This document shows positions 48,062 to 56,878 of a DNA stretch of 64,000 nucleotides, piece by piece (the first letter of the stretch is position 1; each line of letters starts with the position of its first letter). Source of the DNA: Candidatus Peregrinibacteria bacterium CG10_big_fil_rev_8_21_14_0_10_49_16 (GTDB lineage: Bacteria > Patescibacteriota > Gracilibacteria > Peribacterales > Peribacteraceae); contig PFDS01000040.1 in NCBI GenBank assembly GCA_002772605.1, forward strand, positions 32,619 through 96,618, read 5' to 3'. A program made the translations under genes and the position numbers. The notes under the pieces are model-generated. The model searched no databases, was not told the origin of the DNA, and worked only from the letters and a program-made list of their open reading frames with translations.

Positions 48062-49369
48062 ATGCAGTGGTCTTCTCGCAACATCCTCCCCATCGCCGGC
48101 GCATGCGTGCTCGCATGCCTTGTCATAGGAACACTCTGGTGGGAATTACACACGACAACAGCATCACTCACTGCAAAACTGGAAACGCAAACCTCAATAA
48201 CACCCGCTTCGACAGTGCAGGCAACTATTCTCACTTCTCCGTCTGCATCACAGGAAACAGCGGTATTTCATTTACGCAAAGGAGATATCTTTGCACTCCA
48301 AGGAGAATGGAGCGCTGCAAAAAAAGAATATGAAGAAGCAGTACGCAAGCACGGAGGCATTCCTGCATTGCGTAAACTCGCACAGGCAGAACTTCAGCTA
48401 CGCAATATCAGTAACGTTCGTAACATTGTGCAACAGTTACGACAGGAAGGAGCCCGAGAAGAAGACATTCTTCTGTTGGAGAGTATCGTTCTGCTGCGCA
48501 CAGGAGAACTCACAAAAGTGCAAAACTACATGACACATGCACCGGATTCACCACACAAACAGTACATCCTCAGCCTTCTCGCACTTATTCAAGGAAAACA
48601 TGAGCAAGCACAGTCGTATCTGCAACAAACTGCCATTGGCTGGGAGCCGACTCTGCGCACCTACGCATCAATTATTCAGTCTGCCTACGACGAATATGCG
48701 CTCTTTCCAGAAAGTCCTCCACTCCATCTCACCACTCTCCTTTCACGTGCATTGGCACAGGTGCAAGAATGTGAACTTGCGCTCCCGCTCCTGGCGCAAG
48801 TGGTACAACAGGAAGAAAACTATCGCGACGCATGGATCGTCCAAGGATACTGCGAACTCACGACAGAACGTGTATCCGAAGCACTTATCTCTTTTGAACG
48901 TGCATACGCGTTGGATCCACAAAAACCCGAAGTACAATATTTCCTTGGACGCACCTACGCCGGATTAGGCAATACAGAAAGTGCAATGACATTCTACCAG
49001 TACGCACTGAAAAACGGCTTCTCTCCGGAAAAAGAAGTGCGCATACGTCTGGCAGAGAGCGCCATGCAGGCAAAACAGTTTGAAGACGCACTGCTGCAGT
49101 ACACCACTCTCCTCTCAGGAAATGACGCAAGTCCAGATCTCGTTGCCTCATACGTCGACGTGGCTCTGCAAACAGGAAAACTTGATGAGGCATACCTTCT
49201 CATGCAGGAAGCAGCCGTTTCCTGGCCCAACGATGCTGCTGTCCTTGCAGGGCTCGGGGAGATTGCGCTTCGTCTGGGAAAGACGGAAGAGGCAAAAAAA
49301 GTACTCGAAAAAGGGTTGGCACTAGATTCTACACAGAAAAAAATTCAAGAATTGCTCCGTGAGCTCTAA
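48062..49369 (+). CDS. Membrane-anchored TPR-repeat protein
   Basis: 435 residues with an N-terminal membrane helix (ILPIAGACVLACLVIGTLWW) and then many tetratricopeptide-like units; the clearest are KGDIFALQGEWSAAKKEYEEAV, ALISFERAYALDPQKPEVQYFLG and AVLAGLGEIALRLGKTEEAKK. Such proteins scaffold complexes outside or at the membrane. No other domain is visible. 21 nt upstream of secF on the same strand, so possibly linked to the translocase. Confidence 0.82.
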   Translation: MQWSSRNILPIAGACVLACLVIGTLWWELHTTTASLTAKLETQTSITPASTVQATILTSPSASQETAVFHLRKGDIFALQGEWSAAKKEYEEAVRKHGGIPALRKLAQAELQLRNISNVRNIVQQLRQEGAREEDILLLESIVLLRTGELTKVQNYMTHAPDSPHKQYILSLLALIQGKHEQAQSYLQQTAIGWEPTLRTYASIIQSAYDEYALFPESPPLHLTTLLSRALAQVQECELALPLLAQVVQQEENYRDAWIVQGYCELTTERVSEALISFERAYALDPQKPEVQYFLGRTYAGLGNTESAMTFYQYALKNGFSPEKEVRIRLAESAMQAKQFEDALLQYTTLLSGNDASPDLVASYVDVALQTGKLDEAYLLMQEAAVSWPNDAAVLAGLGEIALRLGKTEEAKKVLEKGLALDSTQKKIQELLREL

Positions 49370-49390
49370 CTCGCTACTCTTATCATAAGA

Positions 49391-50296
49391 ATGAAATACG
49401 CACACATTAGCAAACTGTGTTCTGGCACTTCTCTCGTCCTTGTCTTTTTTGCGATCGGTCTCCTGATCTATCCCGGCCCGCGCCTGAGTATCGATTTCAC
49501 CGGAGGGACACTTCTGGAACTACGTCTCCCTGAAGACAAGACAAAAGATGACTTGTCTCGTACGCTATACAGCGACCCCCTCGTGCAGATTGCATCTGCC
49601 AACATTTCCACAACAAAAGCAAAAACATTTTTGGTGCGCACGCGAGATCTTTCGCAAGAGGAGCATGTGAATCTACTCAACAACCTGCAGGAAGAACTTG
49701 GCACAGTGGAAGAACTGCAGTTCACCACTATTGGACCCATTGTCGGAGCCAATCTCAAAAAACGCGCGGCATGGGCGCTGGCCGCAGCTTCCGTTGCCAT
49801 CATCCTCTACCTGGCATTCGCCTTTCGTAAAGTACCAAGACGTTTAAACCCTTGGATGTTTGGCGTGTGCGCACTGGCAGGAATTGCTCACGATGTACTC
49901 GTCACCATTGGCATATTCACCATCTTGAGTTTCCTGACATCCTTCGAATTGGATATGTTGTTTATCACCGCCATCCTCAGCATTATGGGGTACTCAGTCA
50001 ACGACACTATCGTCATCTTCGATCGCATACGCGACACGCTCTTTACAGCGCAGAAGAGTGAAGACTTCTCCACAACTGCAGAGCAGAGTTTGCGACAATC
50101 CATTCATCGCACAGTCAATACCAGTACCAGTACGCTCATTATGCTCCTCGCACTGTTTTTTCTGGGCTCGGAAAGTATTCGCTGGTTCATCTTGGCTCTG
50201 ATTATAGGCATCATTTTGGGTACGTACTCGTCATTTTTCGTAGCCACTCCCCTCCTCGTCTTCTTCCAAAAACATCAACGTCAGAAAGGGCGATAG
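49391..50296 (+). CDS. secF: Protein translocase subunit SecF
   Basis: 301 residues with six transmembrane helices. It has the SecF signature IDFTGGTLLELRL at the N-terminus, a P1-like domain, RRLNPWMFGVCALAGIAHDVLVTIGIFTI, SVNDTIVIFDRIRD and LALFFLGSESIRWF. SecF works with SecD in a proton-driven step of export; secD is not adjacent here, which is less common but known in reduced genomes. Confidence 0.92.
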   Translation: MKYAHISKLCSGTSLVLVFFAIGLLIYPGPRLSIDFTGGTLLELRLPEDKTKDDLSRTLYSDPLVQIASANISTTKAKTFLVRTRDLSQEEHVNLLNNLQEELGTVEELQFTTIGPIVGANLKKRAAWALAAASVAIILYLAFAFRKVPRRLNPWMFGVCALAGIAHDVLVTIGIFTILSFLTSFELDMLFITAILSIMGYSVNDTIVIFDRIRDTLFTAQKSEDFSTTAEQSLRQSIHRTVNTSTSTLIMLLALFFLGSESIRWFILALIIGIILGTYSSFFVATPLLVFFQKHQRQKGR

Positions 50297-50305
50297 CATT
50301 CTTTC

Positions 50306-51295
50306 ATGGACAGCAAAGTCACCAAACCATCACCGGGGAAATATGTTCTCATGCTGACATTCTCAAAAGAGGAAGAGGAAACAGAGCGAGTACGTGCAGC
50401 GAGAGCACTGGGGGCAAAAATCAAAATGCCTGGTTTCCGGCCTGGTAAAGCCCCCCTAGAAGAACTCCTGCGACATATTGATCCACAGCAACTTCTCGAT
50501 CGCGTCGTACGCATGCTTGTGAAAACACACCTTGCAGAATGCATCGCAAAAGAGGGTATCAATCCCATCATTCCCCCAAGGATTGCACTCAAATCTCTGG
50601 CTCCGCTGAGCACCGAGATTACACTCATCGAACGTCCGGACATCCAGATGTCTTCCCCTAAAAAGCTGACAGATCCAAGAAAGGGCATCAATGTGACAGC
50701 CAAAGAAATTGACACGGTCATCGAAGAGCTTCAAAAGAAAGAGAGTCTCAAAGAGCTCACGGATGAACTCGTCAAGAAGCACTGGGAAGTTCCTACTGTC
50801 GCAGAGTTCAAAAAACAGGTAGAGAAGTCCATCTACATGCGAAAGCAACGCGAAGGACAACAAAAACAAGAGCAGGAACTCTTCCAGAATGTTGTGAGCG
50901 CCGTGAAAACCAAATTTCCAGAAGAACTCATTGAAGAGGAAGCACAAAGGATGCTCGAAAACATGCTCCAGAGATTATCCAACGATACGCAGCGAGAACA
51001 GTGGCTGAAAAAGCAAGAAGAGCATAAGGATCAGTTCATCAAAGAACTGAATGAGGAAGCGGAAAAACAACTCAAATTCCAGTTCGGCATCGCCAAACTC
51101 ACGAAAGATATGAACATTTCCATTTCCCATGAAGAAATGCAAGAATCTATCACTGCATTTCTCCAGATGTTCCCACAAAAAGAGCAAGAAAACATCCGCG
51201 AACAATGCCATCCCGGCGGTAGTGCTTACCAGCAACTACACTGGCAGAAAACCATCGAGAAAGTGAAGAAGGAGCTCACTCCGTCCGCCACATGA
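50306..51295 (+). CDS. tig: Trigger factor lacking the PPIase domain
   Basis: Ribosome-associated chaperone of 329 residues. N-terminal ribosome-binding domain with IKMPGFRPGKAPLEELLR (GFRxGKxP signature), directly followed (from about residue 120) by the C-terminal helical domain (LTDELVKKHWEVPTVAEF, EELIEEEAQRMLENML). The FKBP-type prolyl isomerase domain that normally lies between, about 90 residues, is absent. Start 50306, 9 nt after secF. Converges with relA, overlapping by 20 nt. Confidence 0.88.
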   Translation: MDSKVTKPSPGKYVLMLTFSKEEEETERVRAARALGAKIKMPGFRPGKAPLEELLRHIDPQQLLDRVVRMLVKTHLAECIAKEGINPIIPPRIALKSLAPLSTEITLIERPDIQMSSPKKLTDPRKGINVTAKEIDTVIEELQKKESLKELTDELVKKHWEVPTVAEFKKQVEKSIYMRKQREGQQKQEQELFQNVVSAVKTKFPEELIEEEAQRMLENMLQRLSNDTQREQWLKKQEEHKDQFIKELNEEAEKQLKFQFGIAKLTKDMNISISHEEMQESITAFLQMFPQKEQENIREQCHPGGSAYQQLHWQKTIEKVKKELTPSAT

Positions 51296-52976
51296 CGACA
51301 ACGTGTCGTTCAGGGTTGGTGCGTTTCAGAAATCCACACTCGTCCCAGTGCACTTTCACAATGCCCGAACGTCCAATCACTCCAACAAGAGAAACATCCT
51401 TTCCACGCTCATCCGGCCGGCAGCACTTGGCAAAGCTCGTCGGCATGGCAATGCCGTCACAAATGATCTTCTGCCGAGGCTGTACTGTCAGTGGATGCTT
51501 CTTCACGCGCCGCACGACGCCACGCGGTTGTTCTTCTTTTACCTCAGAAGAGTATTCCTGAGCAGCGATGTCTTCCTGAGCAGCAAAGAATTTCCGCAAA
51601 CGTAAACGGGCTCCCGCAGTGCGCACAAGAGACAACCACTTCACGGAAGGACGAGGCGACTTCCAGCGCATAATCTCGACTACATCACCATTATCGAGTA
51701 TGTGATCCATAGGTACAATTGCGCCATTGACGCGGACAGAGCGAAAACAGAAACCCAGATCGGAGTGAATGGCAAATGCAAAGTCCAGCGGCATGGAGCC
51801 TTCCAACAGTTCAATGACATCTCCGGTGGGCGTGAGCACAAAGATATGATCCGTGCTTCCCACTTCTGCAGCCCTCGTATCTGCTAACAGTTCCTCCAGA
51901 TGCGCCTTGTGCGTTGCACGCTGCACCGACCCCATTTCTTTGTACTGCCAGTGTGCAGCAATACCCAACTCCGCCTGGCGATGCATATCGTGCGTGCGAA
52001 TCTGTACTTCGGTAAAGACATGCGGCGGTACCTTTGGAAGACACGTGAGCGTCGTATGCACACTCCGGTATCCGTTCGGCTTGGGAAACGCAATGTAATC
52101 CTTGAAACGGTGAGGAACAGGATGGCCCAACGTATGCAAAAAACCGAGAGCCCGATAACACTCCTCTACGGAGTTCACCACAACGCGCAAAGCAAATAAG
52201 TCGTAGATGTGCGTGATATGCGAGACACCTTTCCGATGCATTTTGGCAAACATGCTGTAGAGCTGTTTCTCGCGAGCTTTCACCACTGCATGTACACCAT
52301 GCTCACGTAAGAATGCTTGAACGTGTATTGCTGTTTCTTGTAAGAAAGCACTGTACTCTTTCCAAAATACATCAATCTGACCTTGAATGCGCTCTGCATC
52401 TGTAGGGTATGCAACAGGAAACGCAAGGCGTTCCAGCTCATGCTTCAATGCATAGATACCTAAACGTGCAGCCGCGGGAGCGAACAATTGCAACACATCC
52501 TGACACACACGCCGCTGTTCCCCCTCAGAAAGGAGGTGAATATGCTGCAGCATAGAACACCGATCACAGAGAATAATAAGCAGTGCTCGCGGATCATCTG
52601 ATGCCTGCACTAACATTTTGCGAAGATTCTGGACAGGAACACGGCGATTGCGCAGTGTGACATGGGAAAGCAAATGTACCTGTCGTACGATGGATTGAAT
52701 GGTTTTTCCAAAAAGCAGGTCGAGTCGCTGCGTATTCCAATGTGGGAACTGTAGTACATGATGCAGTATGCATGCCTGTACCGCATCCGCATCAGGACAA
52801 AAACGCATGAAGACTTTCAGTACTCCAAGAACATGTTCATCAAATCGTTCACCAGACCAGTGGAGCGTGCCTGCATACGTCTCTCGAGCACACTCCCACG
52901 CTGCATGTACACGTGACGTTCCATACAGTGCATAAGACACTCCTATTCGTTCTAGCGTGTCATCCCATTGAAGAGT
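51276..52976 (-). CDS. relA: RelA/SpoT-type (p)ppGpp synthetase with degenerate HD domain
   Basis: About 566 residues from ATG 52976 (52991 also possible). The N-terminal HD domain is degenerate: the usual LLHDxVED reads ILHHVLQF, so pyrophosphohydrolase activity is probably lost. The synthetase domain is intact: YDLFALRVVVNSVEECYRAL, HRFKDYIAFPKPNGYRSVHT and EVQIRTHDMHRQAELGIAAHW. A TGS domain (DHIFVLTPTGDVIELLEGSM) follows, and the C-terminal Cys/His-rich region CDGIAMPTSFAKCCRPDERG resembles the zinc-finger-like domain. The ACT domain is absent. Overall a synthesis-biased alarmone enzyme. Confidence 0.9.
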   Translation of the reverse strand, partial: TLQWDDTLERIGVSYALYGTSRVHAAWECARETYAGTLHWSGERFDEHVLGVLKVFMRFCPDADAVQACILHHVLQFPHWNTQRLDLLFGKTIQSIVRQVHLLSHVTLRNRRVPVQNLRKMLVQASDDPRALLIILCDRCSMLQHIHLLSEGEQRRVCQDVLQLFAPAAARLGIYALKHELERLAFPVAYPTDAERIQGQIDVFWKEYSAFLQETAIHVQAFLREHGVHAVVKAREKQLYSMFAKMHRKGVSHITHIYDLFALRVVVNSVEECYRALGFLHTLGHPVPHRFKDYIAFPKPNGYRSVHTTLTCLPKVPPHVFTEVQIRTHDMHRQAELGIAAHWQYKEMGSVQRATHKAHLEELLADTRAAEVGSTDHIFVLTPTGDVIELLEGSMPLDFAFAIHSDLGFCFRSVRVNGAIVPMDHILDNGDVVEIMRWKSPRPSVKWLSLVRTAGARLRLRKFFAAQEDIAAQEYSSEVKEEQPRGVVRRVKKHPLTVQPRQKIICDGIAMPTSFAKCCRPDERGKDVSLVGVIGRSGIVKVHWDECGFLKRTNPERHVVVMWRTE

Positions 52977-53053
52977 CATCTCCTCCTTCACAGGGTAATC
53001 CTAATGAAGAAAAAAGGTATTTATCAAGAAAAAAGGTATTTAAGAAGAAAAAT

Positions 53054-53083
53054 TTGACAAGAAAGGCATTATTGCAATAGACT
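53054..53083 (+). promoter_or_regulatory. Promoter of the rplJ-rplL operon
   Basis: TTGACA (53054-53059), 18 nt, TAGACT (53078-53083). The -10 match is moderate. The site precedes a ~155 nt structured leader. Confidence 0.5.
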
Positions 53084-53085
53084 GT

Positions 53086-53235
53086 CGCTTACCCGAAGAC
53101 CGAGGGCGCAAGGTCGCAGGCCGAAATAAGACCCTCCGAGGCATACAGCATCGGTTATACGGCTCAGGCTTGATAGTTCGTGCCGTGTGCCTCGCTGGTC
53201 TCCCGGGTAAGGGAGACTTTGCGTATCTCACCACA
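53086..53235 (+). promoter_or_regulatory. Ribosomal protein L10 leader with attenuator-like switch
   Basis: A structured 5' leader before rplJ. CTTACCCGAAGACC (53088-53101) can pair with GGTCTCCCGGGTAAG (53197-53211), closing the whole leader. Alternatively GTCTCCC (53198-53204) pairs with GGGAGAC (53211-53217), followed by TTT, a terminator-like hairpin. The two are mutually exclusive. The central part has the CGAGGGCGCAAGGTCG and CCTCCGAGGC stretches reminiscent of bacterial L10-leader kink-turn regions where L10(L12)4 binds. Confidence 0.75.
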
Positions 53236-53240
53236 CTCAT

Positions 53241-53774
53241 ATGGCACTCAGTCGAATACAAAAGGAGGAAAAGTTGAGTAAGCTGGCCGATGCACTTAAA
53301 AAGGCAACATCCGTGATGTTTGCGCAATACAAGGGACTGAATGTAGACAGCATTTCCAGATTGCGAAAGCAACTCAAAGAACGTGACGCGGAAATGCAAA
53401 TTCCCAAAAAAACACTCCTGAAAATCGCTCTGGAAAACCACAAACTTCCTCTGCCGGACGATCAGTCAATGGATGGACCGATTGCCGCAATCTTTAGCTA
53501 CAGCGATCCGCTGACAGGAGCACAACTGACCCATACATTCAGTAAAGACTATCCACAAATCGTACTCACTGGTGGAATTTTTGAAGAGAAGCTCCTTTCC
53601 CAAAAAGACGCAGTAGCTTTCGCAAAGATTCCAGGCCGCGAAGTACTACTCGCAACATTTGCTGGCATGATGCAGTCACCGCTTATTCGCTTTGCCGGAT
53701 GCATAGGTAGTCCTCTGCAGTCATTCGCCCGGGCAGCATCAGAACTGGCCAAACAGAAGGAATCTACCACGTAA
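53241..53774 (+). CDS. rplJ: Ribosomal protein uL10
   Basis: 177 residues. N-terminal [26 protein letters not shown] and [24 protein letters not shown] typical of L10, with the C-terminal helix ([17 protein letters not shown]) that carries L12 dimers. In the stalk base it binds L12. Preceded by an L10-leader-like structure. Confidence 0.95.
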   Translation: MALSRIQKEEKLSKLADALKKATSVMFAQYKGLNVDSISRLRKQLKERDAEMQIPKKTLLKIALENHKLPLPDDQSMDGPIAAIFSYSDPLTGAQLTHTFSKDYPQIVLTGGIFEEKLLSQKDAVAFAKIPGREVLLATFAGMMQSPLIRFAGCIGSPLQSFARAASELAKQKESTT

Positions 53775-53806
53775 TCTATTTTCTTACCCTTTTTCCCTTT
53801 ATTCCT

Positions 53807-54223
53807 ATGGCAGACGAAGCAACAACAGTAGAACTCTCCAAAGAAGAACAAGCACTTATCAACGCGTTGGAGAAACTCAACGTTATCCAACTCAATAACG
53901 TCGTGAAATTCATGGAAGAGAAGTACGGTATTTCCGCTGCAGCCCCCGTGGCCATCGCTGCTGTAGGAAGTGGTGGAGGTGGTGACGCTGGGGGAAGCGC
54001 AGCTGAGGAAAAGAGTGCATTCTCCGTGGAACTCACAGAAGCTGGAGGACAGAAAATTGCTGTCATTAAAGTGGTTCGCGAAATCACAGGTCTCGCACTT
54101 GGTGAAGCGAAAGCAGCTGTGGACTCTGCACCAAAAGTACTGAAGGAAAACGTACCAAAAGAAGAGGCAGAAACCATGAAGAAGAAATTGGAGGAAGCAG
54201 GAGCAAAGGTAACGTTGAAGTAA
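53807..54223 (+). CDS. rplL: Ribosomal protein bL12 (L7/L12)
   Basis: 138 residues. N-terminal dimerisation helix ([31 protein letters not shown]), Ala/Gly-rich hinge ([18 protein letters not shown]), and C-terminal domain ([34 protein letters not shown], with [14 protein letters not shown]). The hinge is a little longer than usual. Confidence 0.96.
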   Translation: MADEATTVELSKEEQALINALEKLNVIQLNNVVKFMEEKYGISAAAPVAIAAVGSGGGGDAGGSAAEEKSAFSVELTEAGGQKIAVIKVVREITGLALGEAKAAVDSAPKVLKENVPKEEAETMKKKLEEAGAKVTLK

Positions 54224-54261
54224 GACTTTAGAAGACTCAAAAGATCCAAAGAACGCTCGCT

Positions 54262-54333
54262 CCTTTGTGTCTTTTGTGTCTTTTGTTTCTTTTGTTTCTT
54301 TTGTTTCTTTTGTAGCCTTTGCATCCTTTGAAT
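54262..54333 (+). repeat. Tandem 9-nt repeat (consensus CTTTTGTTT), eight units
   Basis: Units start at 54262, 54271, 54280, 54289, 54298, 54307, 54316 and 54325. The central units are CTTTTGTTT; outer ones vary. It lies between rplL and the LCP gene, ending about 26 nt before its ATG. Confidence 0.9.
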
Positions 54334-54358
54334 CCTCTTTTTTGCTATACTTCCTATA

Positions 54359-55870
54359 ATGTCCTTCTCCTCAAGACGCGTTCACGACTCTGAAGAACAA
54401 CCATCGCATTCCCATGGAAAGAAGTGGGCAAATGTAGCACGCATGGTTCTCTCTGTATCCGGGCCACTCTGTAAGTGGTACATCACACATCGTCAAAAAG
54501 AAGAGGAGCGGGAACGAGATCGTCGCATACTTCACACTGTGCAAAAATTCTTTATTGCGGCAATCGCCATAGCACTTGCACTCCTCATCGGGACCATTGT
54601 TCTGCGATCTGTCTCCTCCATCAGCCTACCCTCATCATTCTCATTGGGAGAAAAGACGGCCACTATCCCTACAGACACTCAAGGAAGAACCAACATCCTC
54701 CTCCTGGGAGAAGGTGATGAAACAGGAGAATACTTACTAGACAGTATTATCGTTGCAAGCATCGATGAAGCAACTGAAAGCATCGGACTTCTCTCTCTTC
54801 CACGCGATCTATACTTCCTCAAAACAGAATCTATGGGAGAAGGACGCTTAAATAGTTTATACCGAGATTATTTTTACGAACTCACAGCCCATGGAAAAAG
54901 TAAAGAAGAGGCAGAAGAAGAAGGTATGAAGCAACTGGCAAAAGAAATTGGCGCAGCACTGGATATGAATATCCACCATACGATCAAAGTGAACTTTGAA
55001 GGTTTTGTGCAGGCAGTAGATGCCATTGGTGGCGTCACGGTGTACGTGCCTTACGACATTGTCGACCCCGAGTATCCCGGTCCGAACTACACATACGAAC
55101 TCTTTGAAATTCGCCAGGGAACACACCATTTCGACGGAGAAACAGCATTAAAATACGCACGCAGCCGACATAGCACCAGCGACTTTAGTCGTTCCGAAAG
55201 ACAGCAAATGCTGTTACAGGCTCTTGGAAAGAAAGTAAAAGAAGAAGGACTTCTCCGAAAACCACACGTTCTTCTTTCTCTCTTTCAGAACTTTCAAGAA
55301 CATGTGTACACCACAATGAGTATTCCAGAACTCGTCGCGCTCGCTGTAAAAGGCCGTTCCATCAACACAGACACTATCTTCGCGATGCAGCTCAGCGACA
55401 GAAATGGGCTCTACGGAGACGTACTCGAGCCCGGAGGACTACTCTACACACCACCACGCGATCTCTTTGACGGTGCATCAGTCCTACTCCCGGTCTCCAT
55501 TCCAGAGTTTCCTGTGACGTGGAAACAAATTCATACACTATCACAACTGTTCTTTGGTATACGCACGCTGCATCTTCAGACACCTTCCATCGCGATCCTG
55601 AATGCCGGCGCCCCGCCGGGAAGTGCGGGAAAACTGAGCAGCGAATTAAAAAAATTCGGCATTCCTATAACAGACGTACGCAATGCGGCTGAAAAACAGG
55701 AGGACTCCATACTTCTGGCACCCGGAGAATTGGCGGCAGGATCTGTTCTTGCCACTGTGCTACACCTTCCCCTCCAAGAAGAGCCAACAGGCTCGCAAGA
55801 CATTACCATTGTTCTTGGAAAAAATTACCAGCATAGTCGTTTACAGGATCTTCTTTCCTCCATGCAATAA
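54359..55870 (+). CDS. LytR-CpsA-Psr family glycopolymer ligase with LytR_C domain
   Basis: 503 residues. Cytoplasmic N-terminus of about 60 residues, a transmembrane helix (FFIAAIAIALALLIGTIVL), then the LCP domain: TNILLLGEGDETGEYLLDSIIVASID, IGLLSLPRDLYFL, NFEGFVQAVDAIGGVTVYVP and YARSRHSTSDFSRSERQQ (Arg and Asp residues of the active site). A C-terminal LytR_C domain (IAILNAGAPPGSAGKLSSELK) follows. LCP enzymes move glycopolymers from undecaprenyl-PP onto peptidoglycan or glycoproteins. It overlaps the next gene by 1 nt. A TATAAT sequence covers the ATG, so the start or its expression signal is unusual. Confidence 0.9.
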   Translation: MSFSSRRVHDSEEQPSHSHGKKWANVARMVLSVSGPLCKWYITHRQKEEERERDRRILHTVQKFFIAAIAIALALLIGTIVLRSVSSISLPSSFSLGEKTATIPTDTQGRTNILLLGEGDETGEYLLDSIIVASIDEATESIGLLSLPRDLYFLKTESMGEGRLNSLYRDYFYELTAHGKSKEEAEEEGMKQLAKEIGAALDMNIHHTIKVNFEGFVQAVDAIGGVTVYVPYDIVDPEYPGPNYTYELFEIRQGTHHFDGETALKYARSRHSTSDFSRSERQQMLLQALGKKVKEEGLLRKPHVLLSLFQNFQEHVYTTMSIPELVALAVKGRSINTDTIFAMQLSDRNGLYGDVLEPGGLLYTPPRDLFDGASVLLPVSIPEFPVTWKQIHTLSQLFFGIRTLHLQTPSIAILNAGAPPGSAGKLSSELKKFGIPITDVRNAAEKQEDSILLAPGELAAGSVLATVLHLPLQEEPTGSQDITIVLGKNYQHSRLQDLLSSMQ

Positions 55871-56811
55871 TGATGACCCCAAAGGAAATCATTGCAGAAG
55901 CATGGGCCATTACAAAAAAAGAGAGGCGCATCCGCCACTGGGGATTCGCGTCCACATTGCTCGAAACACTGCTCGAAGCAAAACTCGTCTTCTGGCAGGT
56001 ACACTTTGCCTACACGTACTTCACAACAGGTGAAGTGGTGCAGTTTTTTGAAATCGAGGCGATTCTCTACCGCGTGCTTCCTTTCTGGCTGTTTTTAACC
56101 ATCATTATCTTCTTCATTCTCCTCGTTCTCATCGAATTTTTCATGCCCAAAATGTGCCTCGGGGCAATTATCGGACTATCCGCAAAAGCACACCGTAAAG
56201 AAGAACTGCGTGGAGGACTCGTTCTGGCACTCTATAACTTCTGGCCAATTTTCGCTATCCACGAAATCTTCGTCTTCAGCAATATCACCACAACCATCAC
56301 CGCCATTTCCCTTATTCTCCGTTACGGAGGATCGGGAAATTTCAAGTACACCGCAGTGGGACTGATTGTCTTCTTCTTCATCATATCCAGTATCCTCAAA
56401 TTCTTTGCAAGCTTTGGAGAAGAAGCCGTCGTGATTCGTAAAATGGGCATCTTTGGCGCCATTGGACACAGCTTCAAACTCATTATCAGTTATTTGGGAC
56501 ACGTCGTTTTCCTGATCCTGCTCCTCATCATGATCTCCCTGCGCATTCTGATGAATGCACTGATGATTTTCTTCATTCCTGCAACCGCGATTGGCCTTGG
56601 ACTGTTGCTCGTCCGCTTTCTGCCGGCTGCGCTGGGATACACTATCGCAACTATTGTGAGCGCCACCCTCTTTCTTGTTTTAAGCTACTTCCTCTCCTAC
56701 CTGCATGTATTTAAGCAAACCGTCTGGACCATTACCTACCTCGAATTAAGTCAGAAAAAGGAATTAGATATTATCATCGAGGAAAAAGAAGACGCTACAG
56801 CTTCGCAGTAA
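55870..56811 (+). CDS. Hypothetical polytopic membrane protein
   Basis: 313 residues with about six transmembrane helices. A cytoplasmic N-terminal ~25 residues with KEIIAEAWAITKKERRIRHWG is followed by helices at about 70-95, 120-140, 150-175, 205-225, 230-260 and 270-290. The start segment (KEIxxxAWxxTKKxRxLWxxGF) recalls DUF-type CPR membrane proteins near LCP genes; I cannot name a function. Confidence 0.75.
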   Translation: MMTPKEIIAEAWAITKKERRIRHWGFASTLLETLLEAKLVFWQVHFAYTYFTTGEVVQFFEIEAILYRVLPFWLFLTIIIFFILLVLIEFFMPKMCLGAIIGLSAKAHRKEELRGGLVLALYNFWPIFAIHEIFVFSNITTTITAISLILRYGGSGNFKYTAVGLIVFFFIISSILKFFASFGEEAVVIRKMGIFGAIGHSFKLIISYLGHVVFLILLLIMISLRILMNALMIFFIPATAIGLGLLLVRFLPAALGYTIATIVSATLFLVLSYFLSYLHVFKQTVWTITYLELSQKKELDIIIEEKEDATASQ

Positions 56812-56827
56812 ACGCAAGTCTTGATTT

Positions 56828-56856
56828 TTGACAGTGGACAATCGTTCACCTATACT
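56828..56856 (+). promoter_or_regulatory. lexA promoter with an SOS-box-like operator in the spacer
   Basis: TTGACA, 17 nt, TATACT. The spacer holds GGAC-AATC-GTTC (56836-56847), one mismatch from the Gram-positive LexA half-site pattern GAAC-N4-GTTC. This suggests autoregulation. Confidence 0.7.
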
Positions 56857-56878
56857 GGAACACATATATTTGACGCAT

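Noticed and set aside
51303..51605. Plus-strand frame over the relA 3' end
   Set aside because: Antisense to the conserved C-terminal domain of RelA with no supporting start signal.
54262..54333. CRISPR-like array
   Set aside because: Units are 9 nt with no spacers. No array with 20-40 nt repeats and unique spacers was seen anywhere in the window.
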